64,000 nucleotides of DNA from Gallionella sp. (lineage in GTDB: Bacteria; Pseudomonadota; Gammaproteobacteria; Burkholderiales; Gallionellaceae), in contig JAQTWT010000003.1 in assembly GCA_028689145.1 (NCBI GenBank), positions 186,001 to 250,000 on the forward strand, written 5' to 3'. Positions 63,301-64,000 of this stretch are shown piece by piece. A model generated the notes under the pieces. That model saw only the letters and a program-made list of their open reading frames with translations, did no database searches and was not told the DNA's origin. Position 1 is the stretch's first letter; each line of letters starts with the position of its first letter. The position numbers and the translations under genes are program-made.

Positions 63301-63648
63301 CTAATCGCGCCGAACCATCGGCGGAATATTGCCGCCGCCGATGATGTGAATATGCAAATGAAAAACTTCCTGCCCTCCGCCCTTGCCGGTGTTGATCACG
63401 GTGCGGAAACCGTTCTCCAGCCCCTGTTCGCGCGCCAGCTTGGGTGCCAATACCAGCATCCTGCCCAGTAGAGCGGCATGAGTATCTTCTGCTTCCGCCA
63501 GCGAGGCCAGATGCAGTTTCGGGATCAGCATGAAATGTACCGGCGCGATCGGATTGATGTCGTGGAACGCCAGCATTTCGTCGTCCTCGTACAGCTTGCG
63601 GCAGGGAATTGCGCCGCTTGCGATCTTGCAGAAAATACAGTCTGTCAT
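63301..63648 (-). CDS. hinT: HIT-family hydrolase HinT
   Basis: Purine nucleoside phosphoramidase of the histidine triad family, about 115 residues. The start at 63648 gives MTDCIFCKIASGAIP. The triad is EVFHLHIHIIGG. Placed between hisE and tatA, a conserved betaproteobacterial order. Confidence 0.95.
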   Translation of the reverse strand: MTDCIFCKIASGAIPCRKLYEDDEMLAFHDINPIAPVHFMLIPKLHLASLAEAEDTHAALLGRMLVLAPKLAREQGLENGFRTVINTGKGGGQEVFHLHIHIIGGGNIPPMVRRD

Positions 63649-63650
63649 GT

Positions 63651-63974
63651 TCAGTCCCCGGTGCGGCTGTCTTTTTCGGCGATGCCGGACATGCCTTCGC
63701 GGCGTGCCAATTCTTTCAGCACATCGTCCGCGCTCACGCCATGCTGTGCCAGCAGCACCATGCAGTGGAACCACAGATCGGCGGTTTCATATATCAGGTG
63801 TGTCTTGTCGCCGCCCTTGCTGGCCAGTATGACTTCGGTCGCTTCCTCGCCGACTTTTTTCAGGATGGCATCTTCGCCTTTGCTGAACAGTTTGGCGACG
63901 TAAGAACTCTCCGGCGATGCCTGTTTGCGTGCCTCCAGCGTTTCAGTCAGTCTTTGTAGAATATCTTGTTTCAT
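63651..63974 (-). CDS. hisE: Phosphoribosyl-ATP pyrophosphatase
   Basis: Second step of histidine synthesis, 107 residues. Motifs: [33 protein letters not shown] and [19 protein letters not shown]. The rest of a his operon would lie beyond the window edge. It is followed 2 bp on by hinT. Confidence 0.95.
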   Translation of the reverse strand: MKQDILQRLTETLEARKQASPESSYVAKLFSKGEDAILKKVGEEATEVILASKGGDKTHLIYETADLWFHCMVLLAQHGVSADDVLKELARREGMSGIAEKDSRTGD

Positions 63975-64000
63975 TCCAAATTATCCATTAAGCGTAGGTC

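Overview
The window is a dense, GC-rich piece of chromosome from a Gram-negative bacterium, almost certainly a betaproteobacterium of the Nitrosomonadales/Gallionellaceae type. That placement is inferred from gene content and order: the lptC-lptA-lptB-rpoN-hpf-ptsN-hprK-rapZ block, metX-metW, the hisE-hinT-tatABC tail, a proteobacterial HprK with a mannose-type EIIA, and a glutamate-cysteine ligase of the Acidithiobacillus type. No rRNA, tRNA or CRISPR array was seen.

Layout. 1-4.75 kb: assimilatory sulfate reduction (cysI, cut by the window edge, then cysH, cysD, cysN) closed by a clear terminator. 4.75-16 kb, mostly minus strand: a small anchored protein, a RelA lacking its ACT domain, a large PLP amino acid decarboxylase, ubiV/ubiU for oxygen-independent ubiquinone synthesis, a radical SAM protein, exonuclease III and oligopeptidase A. 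16-22.7 kb: an accessory island with a Dcm-like methyltransferase, an MvaI/BcnI-type endonuclease, Vsr, an endonuclease III-like glycosylase, RhuM and Bro-N proteins and two gene remnants. 22.7-26.3 kb: pyrimidine operon yqgE-ruvX-pyrB-pyrC' (minus). 26.4-34.9 kb: gshA, apbE, a regulatory PTS (EIIA-Man, HPr, EI), a SAM-II riboswitch ahead of metX-metW, and an AmpG-like permease. 35-36.5 kb: a small accessory patch with an attC-like hairpin, an orphan antitoxin and a frameshifted brnT with brnA. 36.5-43.3 kb: a second exonuclease III, rpe-gph-trpE and an FAD dehydrogenase. 43.4-47.2 kb: a flagellar cluster behind a textbook sigma-28 promoter (flaG, fliS, fliT, fliK-like, flhB-like, ycgR). 47.4-56.7 kb: kdsD-kdsC-lptCAB-rpoN-hpf-ptsN-hprK-rapZ, a NusG-II/Gx pair and ubiX. 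56.7-59.8 kb: mqsRA, then an AT-rich lone ATPase gene inside nested inverted repeats. 59.8-64 kb: Nif3-like protein, HtrA-type protease, tatC-tatB-tatA-hinT-hisE.

Two themes run through the window. First, palindromic repeat families sit in many intergenic gaps and in several places lie in frame inside, or at the ends of, genes (cysH, apbE, the second exonuclease III, brnA, the NusG-II protein, the Gx protein). Second, accessory cargo concentrates in three repeat-bounded patches: the CCWGG-type restriction island, the toxin-antitoxin patch, and the ATPase cassette bounded by 232-bp inverted repeats. The last is the best candidate here for an undescribed mobile or defence unit.
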